Notes: generated from the sequence alone by a model not told the origin. Shown: positions 7,316 through 13,472, numbered from the stretch's first letter. The stretch is 20,016 bases of DNA from Modestobacter sp. (GCA_025965635.1 JAOPWO010000186.1:1-20016), one strand, 5' to 3'. Program-made: numbers and translations.

Positions 7316-7345
7316 GTATCGCGGATCTCCCCGCCCGGGGTGCAA
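7315..7345 (-). promoter_or_regulatory. Promoter of the metal uptake operon
   Basis: GATACT (minus strand, 7315-7320) is a good -10. TTGCAC at 7340-7345 is a possible -35 with a 19-base spacer, slightly long. The transcript would start inside the Zur operator. Confidence 0.45.
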
Positions 7346-7370
7346 CCGCCCCACGTGCCGCCGTCCGCAG

Positions 7371-7420
7371 CGGCCCGGCTCGGCCCGGATCGGCCCGACT
7401 CAGCCCGGATCGGCCCCCTC
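7371..7420. repeat. Five tandem copies of a 10-bp GC-rich unit
   Basis: The units are CGGCCCGGCT, CGGCCCGGAT, CGGCCCGACT, CAGCCCGGAT and CGGCCCCCTC. The third and fourth together also form part of a 20-bp imperfect direct repeat with the first and second. The array covers the 3' end of the small repetitive ORF and the gap before the metal operon promoter. Confidence 0.6.
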
Positions 7421-7567
7421 GGCGGGCTGCTCGGGATGGGGGGTGCGACCGCTGCCGTCGCTGTCCGGCGGGTCGCTCCCCTCAGCGGGCTCGGCCGGGT
7501 GCGGTGTGCGGCCGGTGCCGTCGGGTCGGTCCTCGTCGCCGGCGGGCTGGGGTGCGTTCTCGGTCAT
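7400..7567 (-). CDS. Possible 55-aa proline/acidic repeat protein
   Basis: ATG 7567 to TGA 7400 encodes a hydrophilic protein rich in Pro, Gly, Asp and Glu. It contains an internal duplication, GRTPHPAEPAEGSDP and GRTPHPEQPAEGADP, about 20 residues apart. There is no cysteine, signal peptide or hydrophobic segment. The only possible ribosome binding site is the weak G-rich run GGCGGGGGC. It lies between the ribokinase gene and the metal uptake operon, flanked on both sides by tandem DNA repeats, so part of the protein repeat may come from local DNA duplication. I recognise no family; disorder is likely. Confidence 0.35.
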   Translation of the reverse strand: MTENAPQPAGDEDRPDGTGRTPHPAEPAEGSDPPDSDGSGRTPHPEQPAEGADPG

Positions 7568-7584
7568 GCCCCCGCCGTTCCCCG

Positions 7585-7664
7585 GCGTGCCGCCGGACAA
7601 CCGTGCCGCCGGACGACCGTGCCGCCGGACGACCGTGCCGTCGGACGACCGTGCCGTCGGCCGA
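7585..7664. repeat. Five tandem copies of a 16-bp unit
   Basis: Consecutive copies start at 7585, 7601, 7617, 7633 and 7649 with consensus CCGTGCCGCCGGACGA. Copies 2 and 3 are identical; the others differ at one to three bases. The unit is not a multiple of three and lies just after the ribokinase stop codon, outside any convincing gene. Confidence 0.85.
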
Positions 7665-7671
7665 TCCTGGT

Positions 7672-8643
7672 TCAGCCGACGAGGACGGCGGGCGGGGTCC
7701 GGGTCAGCAGGTCCTGCACGGTGGCGTCGTCGGGCAGTGCGCCCCGCGCGCCGGGTCCGGTGGTCGAGGCGGCGGCGGCGGCGACGGCGTACCGGACTGC
7801 GGCAGCCAGCTCCTCGCCGCGGGCCAGTGCTCCGGCCAGCGCGCCGCAGAAGCAGTCCCCGGCCCCGGTCGTGTCGACCGCCGACACCGGCGGTGGGGCC
7901 TGCAGCGACGCCGTTCCCGTGCCGGTGACCACCAGGGCGCCGCCCGCGCCGAGCGTGACCACCACGGCCCCGGCGTCCAGCTGACGGCCCAGCCCGACGA
8001 GGTCGGCGGGGGTGCGGTCGCCGTCGTCCGCGCCGGTCAGCCGCAGCAGCTCGTGCTCGTTGGGCACCAGGACGTCGACCAGCCGCACCAGCTCGGCCGG
8101 CAGGGGCTGCGCCGGCGCCGGGTTGAGGACGACGGTGCCCCCGGCCGCCGCGGCCGCGGCCCGCACGGTGTCCAGCGGGTTCTCCAGCTGGAGCAGCAGC
8201 ACGGCAGCGTCGCGGACCTCGGCCACGTCGACGTCGGCGGGGCTCAGTGCGGCGTTGGCACCGGGTACGACGACGATCAGGTTTTCCCCGCCGTCCGCCT
8301 CGACCGGGATGGTGGCGCTGCCGGTCGGCTCCCCGGGGGTGGTGTGCACGAGCCGCACGTCGACCCCCAGCGCGGCCAGCGCGGCGCGCTGCCGGTCCCC
8401 GGCCGGGTCGTCGCCGACCCGGCCGACCAGCACCACCCCGCGGTGGAGCCGGCCCGCCGCTGCCGCCTGGTTGGCCCCCTTCCCGCCGGGCGCGATCCGG
8501 ACCGAGGTTCCGATGACGGTCTCTCCGCGACCGGGCAGCCGGTCCACGGTGACCAGGACGTCCTCGTTGAGGCTGCCGACGACGGTCACGGACCCGCCGC
8601 GGGCCGGCGCCGACGCCCCCACGTCCGTCCGTTTCCGCGCCAT
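7672..8643 (-). CDS. rbsK: Ribokinase (PfkB family)
   Basis: A 323-residue cytosolic sugar kinase that should phosphorylate D-ribose at O5 for entry into the pentose phosphate pathway. It shows the ribokinase N-terminus VVGSLNEDVLVTVDRLPGRG (21-40), the first PfkB signature in PGGKGANQAAAAGRL (52-66), NPAPAQPLP at 174-182, VPNEHELLRLTG (193-204) and the second signature DTTGAGDCF at 257-265. Asp263 is the catalytic base. ATG 8643 follows a TACCTC element by six bases; a GTG at 8589 starting right before the first beta strand is an alternative and would give a more usual length of about 305. No ribose transporter or LacI regulator is nearby, so another PfkB sugar substrate cannot be excluded, though ribokinase is the best fit. 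Confidence 0.87.
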   Translation of the reverse strand: MARKRTDVGASAPARGGSVTVVGSLNEDVLVTVDRLPGRGETVIGTSVRIAPGGKGANQAAAAGRLHRGVVLVGRVGDDPAGDRQRAALAALGVDVRLVHTTPGEPTGSATIPVEADGGENLIVVVPGANAALSPADVDVAEVRDAAVLLLQLENPLDTVRAAAAAAGGTVVLNPAPAQPLPAELVRLVDVLVPNEHELLRLTGADDGDRTPADLVGLGRQLDAGAVVVTLGAGGALVVTGTGTASLQAPPPVSAVDTTGAGDCFCGALAGALARGEELAAAVRYAVAAAAASTTGPGARGALPDDATVQDLLTRTPPAVLVG

Positions 8644-8689
8644 GCCCCTGAGGTACCGCAGGGGCCTGCCGATGACACCCGGGAGACCC

Positions 8690-9052
8690 ATGAGCAGCGA
8701 CCGCGACACGACCCGGCACGACTTCGCCGGGTCGGTGAACATGACCGTCGACGAGCTGGAGGAGTGGCTGGCCACCGAGGAGTCCCGGTCGGTCGGCCAG
8801 AAGACCGGCGGCTCCGACGAGTCCACCGGGCACGAGTCGGGACGGCGGATCGTGCAGCTGCTGCGCACGAAGGCCGCCGACCTGACCGACGACGACCTCT
8901 CGCACATGCGCAAGGTGCACGGCTACGTGCAGCGGCACCTGGCGCAGGAGCCGGCCGAGGAGGTCGTCGAGACGTCCAAGTGGCGGTACTCGCTGATGAA
9001 CTGGGGCCACGACCCGCTTCGGGGTGGGTCGGGCGGGTCGACGAAGCGGTAG
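8690..9052 (+). CDS. DUF3140 family protein
   Basis: A 120-residue soluble protein. The core reads VNMTVDELEEWLATEESRSVGQK (about 16-38), then TGHESGRRIVQLLRTKAADLT, DDDLSHMRKVHGYVQRHLAQ and finally KWRYSLMNWGHDP. I know this pattern from DUF3140, a small actinobacterial family of unknown function. GGGAG five bases before ATG 8690 is a good ribosome binding site. It is the first gene of a probable operon with the methyltransferase (nine-base gap) and the type III polyketide synthase. It diverges from the ribokinase gene across only 46 bases, so the two promoters must overlap or abut. Its link to the polyketide genes may be coincidental, because DUF3140 genes occur elsewhere without them. Confidence 0.8.
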   Translation: MSSDRDTTRHDFAGSVNMTVDELEEWLATEESRSVGQKTGGSDESTGHESGRRIVQLLRTKAADLTDDDLSHMRKVHGYVQRHLAQEPAEEVVETSKWRYSLMNWGHDPLRGGSGGSTKR

Positions 9053-9061
9053 CGGCGACGC

Positions 9062-9850
9062 GTGCGCCGCAACGACCCGGCCCAGTACGACGAGCGCGCC
9101 GACCAGTGGTGGGATCCGGCGGGCGGGTTCGCGATGCTGCACTGGCTGGCCGCCTCCCGGGCTGAGCACGTGCCCCCGGCCGCCGGCCGGGACGCGCTGC
9201 TGGTCGACCTGGCCTGCGGCGGTGGGCTGATGGCGCCGCATGTCGCCCGGCTCGGGTACCGGCACGTCGGGGTGGACATCGGGCGGGCCGGCCTGGAAGT
9301 CGCCCGCGACCACGGCGTGCGGGTGATCCGCGGGTCGGTGCTCGCCGTCCCGCTGGCCGACGGCTGTGCCGACGTGGTCCTCGCCGGCGAGGTGCTCGAG
9401 CACGTGGCCGACCACGCCCAGCTGCTCCGCGAGTGCGCCCGGCTGCTCCGGCCCGGGGGAACGCTGGTGGTCGACGCGATCGCCGCCACCCGGCTGGCCG
9501 ACCTGGTCGCCGTCCGGATCGGTGAACGGGTGCCCGGCGGTCCTCCGCCCGGCATCCACGACCCGGCGCTGTTCGTCGACCGGGCAGCACTCGTCGCGTT
9601 GGCCGGCCGGCTGGGCATCGAGCTGCGCCTGGTCGGGCTGCGCCCGTCGGTGCGTGACCTGCTCGCCCGGCGGCGGGCACCCGGACGGAACGTCCGGATG
9701 CGCCCGATGCGCTACACCGGCGTGCTGTTCGCCGGGTACGGCACCAAGCGGGCAGCCGTGGAGCGGCGGGCGGTGGGCAGCGCACGTACGGTCGGGGACA
9801 TGACCGAGGCGGGCCGGTTGGACTCGAACGCACCGGTGACCGGCTCGTGA
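9062..9850 (+). CDS. UbiG-like class I SAM-dependent methyltransferase
   Basis: A 262-residue methyltransferase with motif I VDLACGGG (48-55), VGVDIG (69-74) for the adenosine ribose, ADVVLAGEVLEHVADH (103-118), and PGG at 131-133. The EVLEHV and CGGG motifs are those of UbiG/Coq3-type O-methyltransferases, which act on phenolic hydroxyls. The C-terminus contains RYTGVLFAGYGTK followed by about 30 less ordered residues. GTG 9062 is nine bases after the DUF3140 stop. Its TGA overlaps the GTG of the type III polyketide synthase (GTGA at 9847-9850), so the two are translationally coupled. I infer that it methylates the phenolic product of that synthase, like the methyltransferase of alkylresorcinol operons in Streptomyces. 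A role in quinone synthesis is the alternative. Confidence 0.82.
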   Translation: MRRNDPAQYDERADQWWDPAGGFAMLHWLAASRAEHVPPAAGRDALLVDLACGGGLMAPHVARLGYRHVGVDIGRAGLEVARDHGVRVIRGSVLAVPLADGCADVVLAGEVLEHVADHAQLLRECARLLRPGGTLVVDAIAATRLADLVAVRIGERVPGGPPPGIHDPALFVDRAALVALAGRLGIELRLVGLRPSVRDLLARRRAPGRNVRMRPMRYTGVLFAGYGTKRAAVERRAVGSARTVGDMTEAGRLDSNAPVTGS

Positions 9851-10875
9851 CGGCCGCGGTGCTCACCGGCGCCGGGCGGGCACTGCCGGCGACGTACTCC
9901 CAGGACGCGGTGTGGGACGGCTTCTTCGCCGGGCACTATGCCGGGGTCCGGGCCGCCGAGCGCATCTTCAAGGGCGCCGGGGTGCGCACCCGGCACGCGG
10001 TGGCCAACCCGGTCGACGAGGACCTGTCGAGCTGGGGCACGGGCGCGCGGATGGAGCGCTACCTGACCGAGGCGCTGCCGCTGGGCAAGCAGGCCGTCGC
10101 CGGTGCGCTCGACGCGGCCGGGCTCGCGCCCGGGGACGTGGGGCTGTTCGCCGTGGCCACGTGCACCGGCTACGCCACCCCCGGCCTGGACATCCGGCTG
10201 GCCAGCGACCTGGGCATGCCGCTGGGGCTGCAGCGGCTGCTGGTCGGGCACATGGGCTGCTACGCCGCACTGCCCGGTCTGGGCGCGGTGACCGACTTCG
10301 TCAGCGCACGGTCGCGGCCGGCGGTGCTGCTGTGCTGCGAGCTGACCAGCCTGCACGTGCAGCCGGCGCAGCGGGACCTCGACCAGGTCGTCGCCCACGC
10401 ACTGTTCAGCGACGCCGCCGCAGCGGTCGTGGTCGAGCCGGGCGCCGGTCGCGGCCGTCGGATGGCGGGCCTGGTGGCCAGGACCGACTCCTCCACCGCC
10501 GACCACATGACCTGGGACGTCACCGATCTCGGCTTCCGGATGGGGCTGTCGCCACGGGTCCCCGACGTGCTGGCCCGGCACGTGGGTGAGGTGGTCGCCG
10601 AGCTGCTGGACGGCGCGGGCCTGCGCAGCGAGGACGTCGCGGGCTGGGCCGTGCACCCGGGCGGCCCTCGGATCCTCGACGTCGTCCGCGACGAGCTGGG
10701 CTTGGCCGAGATGCAGCTGGCCGCCTCCCGGCGGGTGCTCGCCGAGCACGGCAACTGCTCCTCGGCGACGGTCCTGCTGGTGCTCGACGAGCTCGCCGAC
10801 GTCGACGGGCCGGTGGTCGTCCTGGCGTTCGGACCGGGGCTGACGCTCTACGCGGCGCTGCTCCTGCCGGTCTAG
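9847..10875 (+). CDS. Type III polyketide synthase (chalcone/stilbene synthase superfamily)
   Basis: A 342-residue homodimeric condensing enzyme that would extend an acyl-CoA starter with malonyl-CoA and cyclise the product to a pyrone, resorcinol or similar phenol. The catalytic triad is visible: Cys138 in GHMGCYAALPGL, His270 in WAVHPGGPRILD and Asn303 in EHGNCSSATVLL. The C-terminal loop reads LAFGPGLTLYAALL, close to the family GFGPG signature. The N-terminus has the usual RIFKGAGVRTRH segment. Its GTG overlaps the stop of the methyltransferase gene, showing coupled expression. A strong hairpin follows 28 bases after the stop. Similar bacterial enzymes make long-chain alkylpyrones or alkylresorcinols; the actual product here cannot be read from the sequence. 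Confidence 0.92.
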   Translation: MTAAVLTGAGRALPATYSQDAVWDGFFAGHYAGVRAAERIFKGAGVRTRHAVANPVDEDLSSWGTGARMERYLTEALPLGKQAVAGALDAAGLAPGDVGLFAVATCTGYATPGLDIRLASDLGMPLGLQRLLVGHMGCYAALPGLGAVTDFVSARSRPAVLLCCELTSLHVQPAQRDLDQVVAHALFSDAAAAVVVEPGAGRGRRMAGLVARTDSSTADHMTWDVTDLGFRMGLSPRVPDVLARHVGEVVAELLDGAGLRSEDVAGWAVHPGGPRILDVVRDELGLAEMQLAASRRVLAEHGNCSSATVLLVLDELADVDGPVVVLAFGPGLTLYAALLLPV

Positions 10876-10902
10876 CCGGAGGCTCCCGCCCGGCCCGTCC
10901 TT

Positions 10903-10934
10903 CGCCGGCCCGGCGGGGCCCGACGGGGCCGGCG
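10903..10934 (+). terminator. Hairpin after the polyketide synthase gene
   Basis: A perfect 9-bp stem: CGCCGGCCC at 10903-10911 pairs with GGGCCGGCG at 10926-10934, with a 14-base loop. There is no T-tract, which is common in high-GC actinomycetes. Confidence 0.55.
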
Positions 10935-10988
10935 GCACTGGCGGGGAGGGCGCGCGGGAGGGGGTTCCTCGCACGCCGCGCGCGGCCC

Positions 10989-10994
10989 TACCCT
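10989..10994 (+). promoter_or_regulatory. -10 element of the DosR-like regulator gene
   Basis: TACCCT lies 42 bases before the GTG start at 11037. Unlike many neighbours this transcript would have a leader of roughly 35 bases carrying the GAGGAGG ribosome binding site at 11026-11032. Confidence 0.45.
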
Positions 10995-11036
10995 CGACTC
11001 GACCCCTCGATGGAGAGGCATGGTCGAGGAGGCGCC

Positions 11037-11681
11037 GTGAGCGGTCCAAGGCCTGGTCCGGTCCGGGTGTTCCTGTTCTGCCCGGACGAGGTCTTCCGCC
11101 GCGGGATGGCCGGGGTGCTGGGCGACGACCCGGAGCTCGCGGTGATCGGCGAGGCGGGCTCGGTGGCCGACGCGCTGGCCCGGTTACCCGCTCTGCGCCC
11201 CCACGTCGTCGTGCTCGACCTGCCCGGCGCCGACCTGGCCGAGGTGCACCGCCGGTTGCGGGGCCTGCTGCCCCGGACGGCGGTGCTCGTCCTGCAGGGG
11301 CCCGGGATGCCGCTCCCGGCCGAGGGCGTGGCCGGCGACGGAGCACCGGTGATCATCCGCAAGCCGGTCCGCGGCCGCACGCTGGTCGCCGCGGTGCACG
11401 CCGTCGCCGCGGGGCTCGTCCCGTCCTCGTCCGGGCCCGTAGCGCATCGCCGTCCCGACATCGGTGGTGACCGGCTGGCCGGGCTGACCGAGCGCGAGCG
11501 CGCGGTCCTCCGGCTCATCGGTGAGGGCCTGACCAACCGGCAGATCGCCGACCGGATGGGGCTGGCCGAGAAGACGGTGAAGAACTACACCTCGCACCTG
11601 CTCGCCAAGCTCGGGCTCGAGCGGCGCACCCAGGCGGCGATCCTCGCCACGCGACTGGGGCAGCCCGACGGGCCGGGCTGA
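11037..11681 (+). CDS. DosR/DevR-like response regulator with atypical receiver domain
   Basis: A 214-residue NarL/LuxR-type regulator. The C-terminal DNA-binding domain (about 150-208: LTERERAVLRLIGEGLTNRQ, then IADRMGLAEKTVKNY and LERRTQAAILAT) is very close to that of mycobacterial DosR/DevR. The receiver domain keeps the DosR-like EAGSVADALARLPALRP and Asp61 in VVLDL, plus Lys109 in IIRKP. However, the acidic pair that normally follows the first strand (VDDH in DosR) reads FCPD, and the Thr/Ser switch position reads VLVLQ. Phosphorylation is therefore doubtful, and control may be unphosphorylated or redox/ligand based. GTG 11037 has GAGGAGG four bases upstream; ATG 11010 in frame is an alternative. 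No sensor kinase is in the window. It faces a universal-stress-like gene, a usual DosR-regulon partner. Confidence 0.88.
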   Translation: MSGPRPGPVRVFLFCPDEVFRRGMAGVLGDDPELAVIGEAGSVADALARLPALRPHVVVLDLPGADLAEVHRRLRGLLPRTAVLVLQGPGMPLPAEGVAGDGAPVIIRKPVRGRTLVAAVHAVAAGLVPSSSGPVAHRRPDIGGDRLAGLTERERAVLRLIGEGLTNRQIADRMGLAEKTVKNYTSHLLAKLGLERRTQAAILATRLGQPDGPG

Positions 11682-11696
11682 GAGCCGGGTCCCCCC

Positions 11697-11730
11697 GGGA
11701 CGACCGGACGGGGCAGGGTCCGGTCGTCCC
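11697..11730. terminator. Bidirectional terminator between regulator and stress-protein genes
   Basis: A perfect 13-bp stem, GGGACGACCGGAC at 11697-11709 and GTCCGGTCGTCCC at 11718-11730, with an 8-base loop, sits midway between two convergent genes (stops at 11681 and 11749). It would serve both strands. Confidence 0.85.
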
Positions 11731-11748
11731 GATGGGCGGGTGGAGAGA

Positions 11749-12297
11749 TCAGGCGGGCCGGGCGAATCGCCGGACCGGTGTGCGGGCCACCGCGGGCCGC
11801 AGCAGGGTCTTGCCGTGGGAACCGACGACGACGAGGTCGGCGCCGCGGGCGGCGCCGGTGAACGCCTCGAACACCGTGGCGTCGAGGACGGCCGTGCGCA
11901 CCTGCGGGCGGACACCCGCCTCAGCGGTGGCCGCACGCACCCGGGCGTCCAGCTCGGCCAGCAGCGGGCCGTGCGCGGGGACGCCCTCGGTGTCCTCGGT
12001 GTCCTCGGCGCTCACGCGCACGGCGACGACGGTCGCCTCCCGGCGGGCCGCCTCCTGCAGGGTCCAGACCAGCGCGTCGTGGCTGGCCGGGGCGTCGTCC
12101 ACCGCGACGAGCAACCAGGGCCGCTGCCGTCGGGGGAGGTGCGGGACCGGGTGCGCACCGGCGGAGGGGTCGGGCCGGCCGGGGGGAGGCGGGGTCAGGG
12201 CACCGGCCCGGTCGGTGGAGGTGGTGTCGGCGACGGTCGCAGGAGGAAGCGGGGCCGGGGAGTCAGGGGCCACGAGCAGCAGTCGCACGGGGTGCAT
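11749..12297 (-). CDS. Universal stress protein-like protein, shortened nucleotide motif
   Basis: A 182-residue protein with a Usp-like domain in its C-terminal two thirds. The first strand RPWLLVAVDDAPASHDAL begins near residue 59, VVAVRVSAED follows, and the last core element is GADLVVVGSHGK. The first 58 residues are a proline-rich linker after a short MHPVRLLLVAPD strand. In ATP-binding Usp proteins the end reads G-2x-G-9x-G(S/T) and is followed by a final strand. Here GSHGKTLLRPAVARTPVRRF lacks the second glycine pair and the last strand, so ATP binding is unlikely or altered. ATG 12297 lies six bases after a CACGAT -10 element with no ribosome binding site, pointing to a leaderless transcript. 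A DosR-box-like palindrome is centred 42.5 bases upstream. It likely acts in dormancy or hypoxic stress; this is inference. Confidence 0.72.
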   Translation of the reverse strand: MHPVRLLLVAPDSPAPLPPATVADTTSTDRAGALTPPPPGRPDPSAGAHPVPHLPRRQRPWLLVAVDDAPASHDALVWTLQEAARREATVVAVRVSAEDTEDTEGVPAHGPLLAELDARVRAATAEAGVRPQVRTAVLDATVFEAFTGAARGADLVVVGSHGKTLLRPAVARTPVRRFARPA

Positions 12298-12303
12298 GCA
12301 GCG

Positions 12304-12309
12304 ATCGTG
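12304..12309 (-). promoter_or_regulatory. -10 element of the universal-stress-like gene, leaderless type
   Basis: CACGAT on the minus strand, six bases before ATG 12297, placing the likely transcription start at the A of the start codon. Confidence 0.4.
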
Positions 12310-12332
12310 GCCAGACCGTCACGCGGTGGACA

Positions 12333-12346
12333 GGGACCAAGGGCCC
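12333..12346 (-). promoter_or_regulatory. DosR-box-like palindrome upstream of the stress gene
   Basis: On the plus strand GGGACCAAGGGCCC; the DosR consensus core is GGGACTWWAGTCCC, matched at GGGAC, the two W positions, the inner G and CCC. Its centre is 42.5 bases upstream of the ATG, and hence of the predicted leaderless start, which is the usual position of an activating DosR site overlapping the -35 region. Confidence 0.5.
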
Positions 12347-12361
12347 GCCGCGGAAGATCCA

Positions 12362-12374
12362 AACTGGTCCAGTT
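12362..12374. promoter_or_regulatory. Palindrome AACTGGTCCAGTT
   Basis: Six-base arms AACTGG and CCAGTT around one central base, ending on the first base of the amidohydrolase stop codon. It is shaped like a GntR/FadR-type operator half-pair and lies upstream of the stress gene. It could also be a short terminator stem. Confidence 0.3.
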
Positions 12375-13222
12375 CAGTAATCAGGTGGTCCCGGGCGCGG
12401 CGCTACCAACTGTGACGAATCGACTGCGGAATCTCGGGCCGCGGCTCCTCCCCCGCCGGCTGGAGCCCGTGAGCGTTCGAGCCGGTAGAAGGCCACCGCG
12501 TTGCCGTGGAGCACGGCGTCCCGGTGCTCCCCGGCCGCATCGGCGGTGAGTTCGACGTCGGCGTCGGTGAAGGGCCGCCGCACGCGGGTCGAGGGGAGGT
12601 CCGTCCCGGCCAGCAGCGCGGTCGGGTCTACGGCCAGCACGGCGCGGACGGCCCGGGCGACGTCGAGGTCGCCCCGGCCGAAGCCGGTCGCCTTGACCCG
12701 CACGCCGCTGTCGACCAGGTCGAGCAGGTGCGGCAGGCCGTCGGCGTGCAGGCCCAGGTGGTCGATGCTCACCGCAGGGAGGCTGCGCAGCGTGCCGGCG
12801 AGCTCGGGCAGGTCCCGGGCGTCGACGTAGAGCTCGGTGTGCATGCCCGCCAGGTCGTGGACCCGGCGCGCCAGGCGGTCCAGGTGCTCGAGGCCGGCCG
12901 AGCCGCCGCGGCGCAGGTTGAACCGCACTCCGCGCACGCCGCGCTGCCCGAGGTCGACGACCGCCTCGTCGGGGAGATCGGGCGGGATCTGGGTGACCCC
13001 CACGAAACCGGGGCCCAGCTGGGCGAGGGCGTCGAGCAGGTGCTCCTGGCCGAGGCGGTGGAACGACCCCGACACGACCGCGCCGCCGACGACGCCCAGA
13101 GCGGCGGTGCGCCGTCGGTACTGCGCAACGGTGAACTCGCCCGGCAGGAACCCATCGTCCTCGTACAGCGGGAACCGGCTGTCGATCACGTGGAAGTGGG
13201 CGTCGAAGAACGCGGTCGGCAT
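12374..13222 (-). CDS. Amidohydrolase family protein (TIM-barrel metal hydrolase)
   Basis: A 282-residue protein of the amidohydrolase-2 type, like 2-pyrone-4,6-dicarboxylate lactonase relatives. The metal-binding HxH motif is FDAHFHVID at 6-14 (His9, His11). VRFNLRRGG (99-107) is followed by the later barrel residues His155 in SIDHLG and Asp208 in LLAGTDLPS, then the family-typical NAVAFYRL near 241. The last 35 residues are a low-complexity Ala/Gly/Pro tail. ATG 13222 has GGAGG about eight bases upstream. The gene stands alone between the tRNA and the stress gene. It probably hydrolyses a lactone or decarboxylates a cyclic carboxylate; the substrate cannot be told from sequence. Confidence 0.82.
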   Translation of the reverse strand: MPTAFFDAHFHVIDSRFPLYEDDGFLPGEFTVAQYRRRTAALGVVGGAVVSGSFHRLGQEHLLDALAQLGPGFVGVTQIPPDLPDEAVVDLGQRGVRGVRFNLRRGGSAGLEHLDRLARRVHDLAGMHTELYVDARDLPELAGTLRSLPAVSIDHLGLHADGLPHLLDLVDSGVRVKATGFGRGDLDVARAVRAVLAVDPTALLAGTDLPSTRVRRPFTDADVELTADAAGEHRDAVLHGNAVAFYRLERSRAPAGGGGAAARDSAVDSSQLVAPRPGPPDY

Positions 13223-13269
13223 GGTGGGCGTCCTCCGGCGGGGGAGCTGCAGCGCCGGGTCTCGCGGAG

Positions 13270-13340
13270 AGCGGGTGACGAGAATCGAACTCGCACTGTC
13301 AGCTTGGGAAGCTGATGTTCTACCATTGAACTACACCCGC
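13270..13340 (-). tRNA. tRNA-Gly (anticodon CCC)
   Basis: A 71-base cloverleaf on the minus strand. The acceptor stem GCGGGTG pairs with CACCCGC, the D arm contains AGTTCAATGGTAGAAC, and the anticodon stem TCAGC/GCTGA encloses loop TTCCCAA, giving anticodon CCC (glycine GGG codons). The T arm has GTTCGATTC. The 3' CCA is not encoded. A possible -10 TACGCT is at 13366-13371. Confidence 0.95.
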
Positions 13341-13466
13341 AGGGGCCTCGCGGCCCTCGGCGGAGAGCGTAGCAAGGCCCCCGAGCCGGTCGGCAGGCCG
13401 TCCGGCCGGACCCGCGTCGGCGCTGGTTGGTTCCGCATGCGGGGAGATCCGTCGCAGCGGGTTCCC

Positions 13467-13472
13467 TAGACT
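13467..13472 (+). promoter_or_regulatory. -10 element of dcd, leaderless type
   Basis: TAGACT, then seven bases, then ATG 13480, with no ribosome binding site in between. It is the cleanest example of this arrangement in the window. Confidence 0.55.

Noticed and set aside
7585..7664. CRISPR array
   Set aside because: The 16-bp units are directly adjacent with no spacers, and there are no cas genes.
7400..9559. A 719-residue minus-strand open frame across the ribokinase, DUF3140 and methyltransferase genes
   Set aside because: It runs in the wrong frame through three convincing genes and is full of Arg/Gly/Pro repeats; only its last 55 residues are considered as a separate small ORF.
10953..10966. 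A second DosR-like box (GGGAGGGGGTTCCT) in the regulator's own promoter, suggesting autoregulation
   Set aside because: Only about half of the consensus positions match and it is in a G-run, so chance similarity is more likely.
9712..11346. A 544-residue minus-strand open frame opposite the polyketide synthase and regulator
   Set aside because: It is an antisense shadow of genes with intact catalytic motifs; no ribosome binding site or domain.
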